A stretch of 64,000 nucleotides of DNA from Raineyella antarctica. GTDB lineage: Bacteria; Actinomycetota; Actinomycetes; Propionibacteriales; Propionibacteriaceae. The notes below the pieces were generated by a model. That model was not told where the DNA came from. It searched no databases and saw nothing but the letters and a program-made list of their open reading frames with translations. Location of the stretch: NCBI RefSeq assembly GCF_900092135.1, contig NZ_FMYF01000005.1, positions 1 through 64,000 of the forward strand, in the 5' to 3' direction. Positions 1 through 8,058 of the stretch are shown here, in pieces; positions within the stretch are counted from its first letter, which is position 1; every line of letters begins with the position of its first letter. Position numbers and translations under genes: made by a program.

Positions 1-479
1 AAGCTCGGGTTCTCGGTGGTGGCGGCGATCAGGGTGACCAGCCGGTTCTCCACGGCCGGCAGCAGGACGTCCTGCTGGGCCTTGGAGAAGCGGTGCACCT
101 CGTCGACGAACAGCACCGTCGGGTTGCCGCGGGCCAGCTCGCGCTTGGCGGTGTCCAGCTCGGCGCGGACATCCTTGACGCCGGCGGTGACGGCGGAGAG
201 CTCCACGAAGCGCCGGTTCGTGGACCGGGACACCACCGCCGCGATGGTCGTCTTGCCGACCCCGGGCGGTCCCCACAGGAAGACCGACCCGGGCTCGCCG
301 GCCGCCAGTCGGCGCAGCGGGGAGCCCGGGGTCAGCAGGTGGTCCTGGCCGACGATCTCGTCGAGGGTCCGGGGACGGAGCCGGACCGCCAGCGGCTCCT
401 GGCCGCTGGCGGTCCCGCCGAGCACGCCCCGGCCGGTGGGCTCGGGTTCGTCGTTGTCGGAGAAGAGGTCGTGAGGCAT
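1..479 (-). CDS. rarA: Replication-associated recombination protein RarA/MgsA, C-terminus cut by window edge
   Basis: N-terminal 159 residues of an AAA+ ATPase of the RarA/MgsA (WRNIP1) family, which acts at stalled replication forks. Visible signatures are Walker [10 protein letters not shown] at about residues 70-78, Walker [11 protein letters not shown] at about 122-131, and the sensor-1 stretch IAATTENPS at the cut end. The tail and the tetramerisation domain lie outside the window. The ATG start gives the usual short acidic N-terminus ([10 protein letters not shown]) before the conserved [16 protein letters not shown] block. A TAGGCT box lies 9 nt upstream of the ATG and there is no clear Shine-Dalgarno sequence, so a leaderless or near-leaderless mRNA is likely. 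RarA next to aspS is a common actinobacterial arrangement. Confidence 0.95.
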   Translation of the reverse strand, partial: MPHDLFSDNDEPEPTGRGVLGGTASGQEPLAVRLRPRTLDEIVGQDHLLTPGSPLRRLAAGEPGSVFLWGPPGVGKTTIAAVVSRSTNRRFVELSAVTAGVKDVRAELDTAKRELARGNPTVLFVDEVHRFSKAQQDVLLPAVENRLVTLIAATTENPS

Positions 480-488
480 CGTACGTTC

Positions 489-494
489 AGCCTA
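489..494 (-). promoter_or_regulatory. -10 box TAGGCT upstream of rarA
   Basis: TAGGCT on the minus strand, 9 nt before the rarA ATG. It belongs to the recurring TAGNNT set in this window. The spacer contains CGTACG. No convincing -35 was seen. Confidence 0.4.
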
Positions 495-526
495 CCCACG
501 ACCCGCAGTCCCCCGACGCGTGGCGA

Positions 527-2338
<1,812 letters not shown>

Positions 2339-2377
2339 AGGGTGTCCTTCCGGGAACTGGGCATCGTACGGTTGGCC

Positions 2378-2383
2378 AGCCTA
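2378..2383 (-). promoter_or_regulatory. -10 box TAGGCT of aspS
   Basis: TAGGCT lies 39 nt before the aspS GTG, giving a predicted short leader that contains CGTACG and then the GGAAGG ribosome binding site. Confidence 0.4.
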
Positions 2384-2413
2384 CCGCCGATCGACCGGGC
2401 GACCGTGACAGGA

Positions 2414-3097
2414 TCAGGGCGCCGTCCGCTGCGGCGTGACCAGTCCGTACTGGTAGGCCAGCACCAGGATCTGGGTACGGGAACGGACCCCGAGCTTGTC
2501 CCCGATGTGGCGCAGGTGCGCCTTCACCGCGGCCTCGGAGATACACAACCGCTCGGCGATGTCCTTGTTGCTCAGGCCGAGCGCCAACTGGTCGAGGACC
2601 TCGTGCTCACGGGCCGTCGGCGCGGGCACCCGTCGGGGCAGCTGGGCGTGCGCCGGAGTGGCCGAGGGCCCCTCGGCGATGCTGCGGGCCAGGGCGCGCG
2701 AGATCCGGGGACTCAACGGCATCTCGTCCGCCAGCGCCTGCCGGATCCCGTCCATCAGCTCCTCGGCGGAGGAGTCCTTCACCAGGTAGCCGGCCGCACC
2801 TGCGCGCAGTGCCGGCACCACGTAGTCGACCGACACGAAGGTCGTGACCGCGACCATGCACGCGTCGGGGTGCTGGCGTCCGATGGCGGTCATCGCCTCG
2901 ACCCCGGACATCCGCGGCATCTTGAGGTCCATCAGCACCACGTCCGGGCGCAACTGGCCGTAGCGGCCAACCGCCTCCGCCCCGTCGGAGGCCTCACCGA
3001 CCACGACGAACTCCGGATGGTCCGCGAAGATGTGGCGGAAGGCGTCGCGAACGACCGGTTCGTCGTCGACGACGAGGATTCTGGTGGGCTCGGTCAC
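2414..3097 (-). CDS. NarL/LuxR-family response regulator
   Basis: A 227-residue two-component response regulator. The receiver domain (about 5-125) has the acidic pocket VVDDE, phospho-acceptor Asp in VVLMDLKMPRMSG, switch Thr in AVTTF and conserved Lys in YLVKDSS. A LuxR-type helix-turn-helix (about 160-220) shows TAREHEVLDQLALGLSNKDI and the recognition-helix region ISEAAVKAHL. It is divergent from the small peptide gene and the DesK-like kinase at 3212-4604, so that kinase is the probable partner. The GTG start has no Shine-Dalgarno sequence but a TAGTCT box ends 6 nt upstream, which points to a leaderless transcript. The target genes are not identifiable here; the divergent peptide-kinase promoter is the obvious candidate. 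Confidence 0.93.
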   Translation of the reverse strand: MTEPTRILVVDDEPVVRDAFRHIFADHPEFVVVGEASDGAEAVGRYGQLRPDVVLMDLKMPRMSGVEAMTAIGRQHPDACMVAVTTFVSVDYVVPALRAGAAGYLVKDSSAEELMDGIRQALADEMPLSPRISRALARSIAEGPSATPAHAQLPRRVPAPTAREHEVLDQLALGLSNKDIAERLCISEAAVKAHLRHIGDKLGVRSRTQILVLAYQYGLVTPQRTAP

Positions 3098-3102
3098 GCC
3101 CC

Positions 3103-3109
3103 TAGACTA
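3103..3109. promoter_or_regulatory. Near-palindromic -10 (TAGACTA) between response regulator and peptide gene
   Basis: On the minus strand TAGTCT is followed by 6 nt and then the GTG of the response regulator. On the plus strand the overlapping TAGACT could start a transcript with a leader of roughly 100 nt before the peptide GTG at 3212. The same symmetric box occurs at 26178-26184. Bidirectional firing is an inference. Confidence 0.5.
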
Positions 3110-3211
3110 AGCCCCCGGAATGTAGACAAAAGGTGATGGCCAGCCCGGTCGTGATGGACCAGCATTGATCTCGGCGCCGGGGGGTGCTGTCAGCGCAGGG
3201 AGGTGGGGGCC

Positions 3212-3391
3212 GTGAAGAAGAACATCAGGGCGCAAGGGATCAGCAGGATCGCCAGGATCTCGGTAGTGTCCTTGGCAGTCATGTTCATCACGGCCCCCCT
3301 CTCCCCCGCAGCCACGTCCGAGAACGCCATCGCCCAGCCGTTGGGTTTTCGCGACATGATCTGCCGGTACTTCCCGTCCGTTTGCGCCTGA
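3212..3391 (+). CDS. Small secreted peptide precursor (putative signalling peptide) beside a two-component system
   Basis: A 59-residue precursor. GTG at 3212 is preferred over the in-frame GTG at 3203 because GGGAGG sits about 8 nt upstream of it. The chain starts with a basic n-region (MKKNIRAQ...R), followed by a hydrophobic core (ISVVSLAVMFITAPL) and a plausible signal-peptidase region (SPAATSENA). The exported tail ends RDMICRYFPSVCA. Two cysteines bracket six residues (CRYFPSVC), so a disulfide or other ring is possible. It lies immediately upstream of, and codirectional with, a multi-pass histidine kinase, with the cognate regulator divergent, as in peptide-pheromone circuits. I do not recognise a family. 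It could also be an inert cell-envelope peptide or a leader ORF; function is inferred from context only. Confidence 0.6.
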   Translation: MKKNIRAQGISRIARISVVSLAVMFITAPLSPAATSENAIAQPLGFRDMICRYFPSVCA

Positions 3392-3422
3392 TCCGGATAC
3401 CATCACGTCCTTTCCCTCCCGT

Positions 3423-4604
3423 TTGCAGGAGTTGCTGGAGTCACGTCCCTTGCCGACGTGGCTCCGTGTCGCGATGGTCGTCACCATTTCGCTGAGTTTC
3501 GTGGACGACCTGCGCGGGTCGTTCGGCGACTGGGCCACGATCCGCGGCGACCAGCACGAGGTGTGGGTCCAGATCGGCCTGCTGCTCAGCTACCTGGTGC
3601 TGTACCTGTCCACCTGGCGCACCACTGCTGCGGTGCTGGCCTTCATACCCACCCTGGTGGTCGCGCTGACGACCGGTGACTCGTCTGTGGTGCTGCTGAG
3701 CGGGGCGGCCGTCGTCGGCCTGGCCCCGATCACGACGCGCCTGCCGGTCACGCTCGCGACCTGGCTGCTGTTCCTGGGGTGGGCGGTGCTGGCCGCAGTG
3801 CTGAAGGGATCGGCCTGGCGCGACATCTTCTGGCTGGCGATGCTGGTGTTCTTCCTCAGCAGTGTGCTCGGCACCGCGGTGCGCCGGTTCCAGGTCCAGC
3901 TGTCGCACGACCGGCGCCGGCTGCTGGAACTCCAGGAGGAGAACCGGCGGATCCGTGAGGACGAGCGGGCAGCGCTGGCCCGCGAGCTGCACGACGTGGT
4001 GGCCCACGAGCTCTCGCTGATCTCCCTGCAGATCACCAGCCGCAGCCGCACCGACGACCCCGCCGAGCTCCACCGGGTCCTGGACAGCGTGCGGCAGGCC
4101 ACCCATTCCGCCCTCTACGAGCTGCGGCTGCTGGTGGGAGTGCTGCGGGAGGACGACCCGGGCGACGACTCCGACCTCGGGCACCTCAACGACGACACGT
4201 CGGTGCTGCGCGCCGTCGAGGGACTGACCGCCAGGCTGGACGAGCTCGGCTTCGATGCCCGGTTCGTGGTCTCCCCCGAGGTCGACGGGCTCCCCTCCAC
4301 GCTCACCCGGACGCTGATCCGCATCATGCAGGAGTCGTGCACCAACATCGTCAAGCACGCCCCGTCCGGGTGCACCTGCCGGGGCGAGGTGCGGCTCGGT
4401 CCGCGCTCGGTGCTGCTGACCGTCCGCAACCCCCTCGGTCGGGTGGCCGGGCGCGAGGACCTGAACGACGGGCCGACCGGCTGGGGCCTGCGGGGCATCG
4501 CCGAACGGGTCGACCTGCTCGGCGGTCAGCTGCGTGCCGGCCAGGAGGGCTCGGACTGGCTGGTGCGGGCCGAGCTCCCCCTCTCGGCCGACGAACTGAC
4601 CTAG
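3423..4604 (+). CDS. DesK/NarX-type sensor histidine kinase (HisKA_3) with multi-pass membrane domain
   Basis: Up to 393 residues. The N-terminal half has about five or six hydrophobic segments and little extracellular loop, typical of kinases that sense membrane-associated or small peptide ligands. A short coiled coil follows (LELQEENRRIREDE). The HisKA_3 phospho-acceptor box is ARELHDVVAHELSLI. The HATPase_c domain has an N-box QESCTNIVKHA and a G-box GWGLRGIAERV. It probably phosphorylates the divergent NarL-type regulator. The start is uncertain: TTG 3423 is the longest; TTG 3450, about 9 nt after CTGGAG, is also plausible. A TACCAT box just after the peptide stop could be its own -10. 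Its stop lies 3 nt from the convergent hisS stop, so there is no room for a terminator between them. Confidence 0.92.
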   Translation: MQELLESRPLPTWLRVAMVVTISLSFVDDLRGSFGDWATIRGDQHEVWVQIGLLLSYLVLYLSTWRTTAAVLAFIPTLVVALTTGDSSVVLLSGAAVVGLAPITTRLPVTLATWLLFLGWAVLAAVLKGSAWRDIFWLAMLVFFLSSVLGTAVRRFQVQLSHDRRRLLELQEENRRIREDERAALARELHDVVAHELSLISLQITSRSRTDDPAELHRVLDSVRQATHSALYELRLLVGVLREDDPGDDSDLGHLNDDTSVLRAVEGLTARLDELGFDARFVVSPEVDGLPSTLTRTLIRIMQESCTNIVKHAPSGCTCRGEVRLGPRSVLLTVRNPLGRVAGREDLNDGPTGWGLRGIAERVDLLGGQLRAGQEGSDWLVRAELPLSADELT

Positions 4605-4607
4605 CCG

Positions 4608-5948
4608 TCAGCCCAGCGGCCCGCGCACTGTACGGGGGAAGAGGTCCTCGGCCGGCGGAGTCCACGCATCGGCATCGGCGCCGACCTGCTCACCAGAACG
4701 GATGTCCTTCACCTCGTCGTTCTCCCCGGCGCCGAACCACACGTACGGGATGCCGCGGCGGTCGGCGTAGCGGATCTGCTTGCCGAACTTGTCCGCCTTC
4801 GGGGCCACCTCGGTCGGGATCCCGCGCCGGCGCAGCCGGTCGGCGGTCCGCAGCGCGACCTCGCGGCTCTCCTCGTTGTCGACTGCCACCAGGACGCAGG
4901 TCGGCACCGAACGCGACGCGGTGAGCTCCCCACGGCCCAGGATCGGGGCCAGCAGCCGGGTGACGCCGAAGGAGTAGCCGACCCCGGGGAAGGTGTTCTT
5001 GCCGTCGGAGGCGAGGGCGTCGTACCGGCCGCCGGAGGCGACCGAGCCCATCTTCTCCGCGCCCTGCAGCACGGTCTCGTAGACGGTGCCGGTGTAGTAG
5101 TCCAGGCCGCGGGCGATCTTCAGGTCGGCGAGCATCCGCCCGGGCACCTGGCGCTCGGCCACCCGGACCACGGCGGCGAGCGCCTCCAGGCCCTGGTCGA
5201 GCAACGCGTGCTCGACGCCGAGTTCGCGGACCCGGTCGACGAAGGACTCGTCGGTGGTCGCGATGCCCGCCAGTGCCACGCACTTGGCTGCCTGCCCGGT
5301 CTCCAGGCCGAGCTCGGTGACCAGCAGCTCGGCCACCGCGTCCGGGCCGATCTTGTCGTACTTGTCGACCCGCTGGAGCACGGCGGCGGTGTCCTCGATG
5401 CCGAGCCCGCGGTAGAAGCCCTCGGACAGCTTGCGGTTGTTGACGTGCAGCACGACCGGCGGGATGCCCAGGTCGACGTGCAGCTTCTCGAACGCGTCGA
5501 GGGCGACCAGAGGGATCTCGACGTCGTGGTGGTCGGCCAGGGTGCCCTGGCCGACGATGTCGATGTCGGCCTGGAGGAACTCGCGGTAGCGGCCCTCCTG
5601 CGGGCGCTCGCCGCGCCAGACCTTCTGGACCTGGTAGCGGCGGAACGGGAAGACCAGGTGCCCGGCGTGCTCCAGCACGTAGCGGGCGAACGGCACCGTC
5701 AGGTCGAAGTGCAGGCCGAGTTCGTCGGTGTCGCCCTCGGCCGCGTGCAGCCGCCGGACGACGTAGATCTCCTTGTCGATCTCGCCCTTGCGGGCCAGCT
5801 GGTCCATCGGCTCGACGGCCCGGGTCTCGATCGAGGCGAAGCCGTGCAGCTCGAAGGTCGACGACAGGATCCGCAACGCATGCAGCTCGACCATCCGCTC
5901 GGCGGGGAGGAACTCGGGGAAGCCGGACATCGGCTTGGGGCGGCTCAT
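4608..5948 (-). CDS. hisS: Histidyl-tRNA synthetase
   Basis: Class II synthetase for tRNA-His, 446 residues. Motif 2 is in VWRGERPQEGRYREFLQADID and the histidine-binding signature is in IARGLDYYTGTVYE; the glycine-rich motif 3 region reads SVASGGRYDAL. A C-terminal anticodon-binding domain follows (about 345-440, with KADKFGKQIRYADRRGIPY). The ATG start fits the family (MSRPKPMSGFPEFLPAER) and follows GAAAGG. The leader carries two CGTACG copies at 5978 and 5990. Its 15-mer at 5982-5996 recurs in the gatC leader. MBL hydrolase-hisS is the standard actinobacterial order after relA. Confidence 0.96.
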   Translation of the reverse strand: MSRPKPMSGFPEFLPAERMVELHALRILSSTFELHGFASIETRAVEPMDQLARKGEIDKEIYVVRRLHAAEGDTDELGLHFDLTVPFARYVLEHAGHLVFPFRRYQVQKVWRGERPQEGRYREFLQADIDIVGQGTLADHHDVEIPLVALDAFEKLHVDLGIPPVVLHVNNRKLSEGFYRGLGIEDTAAVLQRVDKYDKIGPDAVAELLVTELGLETGQAAKCVALAGIATTDESFVDRVRELGVEHALLDQGLEALAAVVRVAERQVPGRMLADLKIARGLDYYTGTVYETVLQGAEKMGSVASGGRYDALASDGKNTFPGVGYSFGVTRLLAPILGRGELTASRSVPTCVLVAVDNEESREVALRTADRLRRRGIPTEVAPKADKFGKQIRYADRRGIPYVWFGAGENDEVKDIRSGEQVGADADAWTPPAEDLFPRTVRGPLG

Positions 5949-6007
5949 GCGGACAGCGGCCTTTCGGGACGGGGTTGCGTACGCGAGGGCGTACGCACGA
6001 CCCCACG

Positions 6008-6013
6008 AGCCTA
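6008..6013 (-). promoter_or_regulatory. -10 box TAGGCT of hisS
   Basis: TAGGCT on the minus strand just downstream of the MBL hydrolase stop. It predicts a leader of about 50-55 nt containing two CGTACG palindromes. Confidence 0.4.
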
Positions 6014-6017
6014 GTCC

Positions 6018-6698
6018 CTACAACTGCAGGTAGGGATTGGTGGCGCGCTCGCGGGACACCAGCGTCTGCCCACCGTGGCCGGGCAGCAGGACCGTACGAT
6101 CGGCCAGGCCGAGGACGACGTGGCGCAGCGTCTCCGCCATCACCGTGGGGTCGCCGCTCGGCAGGTCGGTGCGCCCGACGCTGCCGGCGAACACCACGTC
6201 GCCGGTGAGGACCAGCGCGTCGTACCGGTCGTCGTCGGGGTAGGCCAACCGGTACATCGTGGATCCGGGGGTGTGCCCGGGGGCGTGCAGGGCCTCGAAC
6301 TCCAGCCCCGCCAACTCGATCCGGTCCCCGTCGGCCACCTCGTGCAGCGGGGAGGGCTCGCGGTCGGTGAAGTCCGGGGCCTCGCCGAACGTCCGGGCGA
6401 CCAGTTCACGGGCGGCCGGGATCGAGTACGGGTCGGTCAGGGAGGGCCGGTCGGCCGGGTGGATCCAGCAGCCGATGCCGTACTCCTCGGCCACGGCCGC
6501 CGCCGAGAACATGTGGTCGATGTGTCCATGGGTGAGCAGGACACCCGCCGGGACGAGCCCCTGGTCCCGGACGATCCGCCGGAGCGTGTCGATCGCCGTC
6601 ACGCCCGGATCGACCACGACGCACTCGCCGCCGGGAGCGGGCCCGACAAGGTAGCAGTTCGTCTGCCAGGCACCCGCCGGAAATGAGGCAATGAACAC
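6018..6698 (-). CDS. MBL-fold metallo-hydrolase (glyoxalase II-like)
   Basis: Metallo-beta-lactamase fold hydrolase of the glyoxalase II/persulfide-dioxygenase-like group; the substrate is unknown. The metal motif THGHIDHMF gives the HxHxDH signature. Further ligands are seen in ALHAPGHTPGS and TGDVVF, with a late histidine in LLPGHGGQT. The frame stays open to 6782, but GTG at 6698 is chosen: it gives the expected N-terminus (FIASFPAGAWQTNCYLVG) and has a TAGGGT box exactly 7 nt upstream, typical of leaderless starts here. The chosen protein is 226 residues. It divides hisS from relA as in mycobacteria. It starts 31 nt from the divergent DUF349 gene. Confidence 0.88.
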   Translation of the reverse strand: MFIASFPAGAWQTNCYLVGPAPGGECVVVDPGVTAIDTLRRIVRDQGLVPAGVLLTHGHIDHMFSAAAVAEEYGIGCWIHPADRPSLTDPYSIPAARELVARTFGEAPDFTDREPSPLHEVADGDRIELAGLEFEALHAPGHTPGSTMYRLAYPDDDRYDALVLTGDVVFAGSVGRTDLPSGDPTVMAETLRHVVLGLADRTVLLPGHGGQTLVSRERATNPYLQL

Positions 6699-6705
6699 AA
6701 CTCGC

Positions 6706-6711
6706 ACCCTA
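6706..6711 (-). promoter_or_regulatory. -10 box TAGGGT, leaderless start of MBL hydrolase
   Basis: TAGGGT lies 7 nt before the GTG at 6698. This spacing puts the transcription start at the GTG and decides the start codon of the downstream gene. Confidence 0.5.
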
Positions 6712-6729
6712 TCGGGCAAGATGTACCCC

Positions 6730-7974
6730 ATGAGTGAGATGTCAGGGCCAGCTTCCTTTGGTCGCGTCGACGCCGACGGCACGGTCTACGTACGCACCCC
6801 GGAAGGAGAGCGCACCGTGGGCCAGGTCCCGGATGCGGACCCCGCCGAGGCCCTCGCGTTCTACGTGCGCCGCTTCGAGAACCTCTCGGTCGAGGTCGAC
6901 CTGCTGGAGAACCGGCTCCGGGGCGGTGCCCTGTCACCCGACGAGGCACGCAAGCGCATCGCCCAGGTCAAGGAGAGCATCCACGACGCCGCCGCCGTCG
7001 GTGACCTTGCCGCGCTGGAGACCCGCCTGGAGGGACTGCAGCCGCTGATCGAGGAGAAGTCCGAGGAGCGCAAGGCCGCCCGGGCGGTGCAGAACGAGGA
7101 GACCCGCCAGGCCAAGGAGGCCATGGTCGCGGAGGCGGAGAAGATCGCCGCCGGCAGCGACTGGCGCGGTGGAGTGAACCGGTTCCGCGACCTGCTGGAG
7201 CAGTGGAAGGCCCTCCCCCGCATCGACAAGGCCACCGACGATGCCCTCTGGCACCGTTTCTCGACCGCCCGGACGACCTACACCCGGCGCCGCAAGCACC
7301 AGTTCGCCGAGCAGAACGCCCAGCGCGAGGGGGCGAAGGCGCTGAAGGAGGCGATCATCGCCGAGGCCACGCCGCTGGCGACCTCCGAGGACTGGGGCCA
7401 GACCTCCCGCGACTTCCGCGACCTGATGCAGCGCTGGAAGGCGGCCGGTTCGGCTCCGCGCGACATCGACGACAAGCTGTGGAAGCAGTTCCGCACCCTG
7501 CAGGACACCTTCTTCAATGCGCGCAACAACGCGCAGAGCGTCCAGGACGAGGAGTTCCGCGGCAACCAGGTCGCCAAGGAGGCGCTCCTGGACGAGTACG
7601 AGCCGCAGATCCGCCCCGAGGACGACCTGCCCGGCGCCAAGCGCCTGTACCGGGAGCTGCTGGAGAAGTGGGCCGAGGTCGGCATGGTGCCGCGCGACTC
7701 GATGCGCGGGCTGGACAGCCGGCTGCACAAGATCGAGCAGTCGGTCAAGCAGCGCGAGGACGCCGAGTGGAAGCGTACGGACCCGCAGGCCCGCGAGCTG
7801 GCCACCGACACCGCCCGCAAGATCCAGGCCCAGATCGACGACCTGGCGGAGAAGGCGGACAAGGCGGAGTCCCGCGGCGACGCCCGCCGGGCCAAGGAGC
7901 ACCGCGACGCGATCTCCACCTACCAGACGTGGCTGGAGCAGGCCGAGCGGGCCGCCCGCGACTACGGCGCCTGA
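6730..7974 (+). CDS. DUF349 domain-containing protein
   Basis: A 414-residue, strongly charged helical protein with three DUF349-type repeats; each has a tryptophan-rich W-x-L/F-R-D/F-L-x-x-W-K-x pattern (DWRGGVNRFRDLLEQWKALP, DWGQTSRDFRDLMQRWKAAG, DLPGAKRLYRELLEKWAEVG). A coiled coil around residues 50-130 precedes them and a Lys/Glu/Arg-rich helix ends the chain. Function is not established; DUF349 proteins are widespread in actinobacteria, and a stress or nucleic-acid role is only a guess. ATG 6730 gives the conserved-looking SFGRVDADGTVYVRTPEG start; ATG 6721 or 6691 would add a few residues. Cytoplasmic: no signal peptide or membrane segment. Confidence 0.85.
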   Translation: MSEMSGPASFGRVDADGTVYVRTPEGERTVGQVPDADPAEALAFYVRRFENLSVEVDLLENRLRGGALSPDEARKRIAQVKESIHDAAAVGDLAALETRLEGLQPLIEEKSEERKAARAVQNEETRQAKEAMVAEAEKIAAGSDWRGGVNRFRDLLEQWKALPRIDKATDDALWHRFSTARTTYTRRRKHQFAEQNAQREGAKALKEAIIAEATPLATSEDWGQTSRDFRDLMQRWKAAGSAPRDIDDKLWKQFRTLQDTFFNARNNAQSVQDEEFRGNQVAKEALLDEYEPQIRPEDDLPGAKRLYRELLEKWAEVGMVPRDSMRGLDSRLHKIEQSVKQREDAEWKRTDPQARELATDTARKIQAQIDDLAEKADKAESRGDARRAKEHRDAISTYQTWLEQAERAARDYGA

Positions 7975-7986
7975 TCACCACCGGAC

Positions 7987-8034
7987 CGAACGCGACCGCG
8001 GTCGCCGTCACCCGACGGCGGCCGCGGTCGTTCG
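7987..8034. terminator. Bidirectional terminator hairpin between DUF349 gene and relA
   Basis: A long GC-rich inverted repeat, CGAACG...CGTTCG at its ends, with about 20 paired bases, one small bulge and an ACC-type loop, lies between two convergent genes. There is no U-tract, as is usual in actinomycetes. Confidence 0.7.
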
Positions 8035-8058
8035 CTGGTGTACGAGGGGTGCGCCGGC

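Noticed and set aside
5949-6017. T-box or other riboswitch upstream of hisS
   Set aside because: The leader is only about 50-60 nt, with no T-box sequence or specifier loop. The repeats are just CGTACG palindromes.
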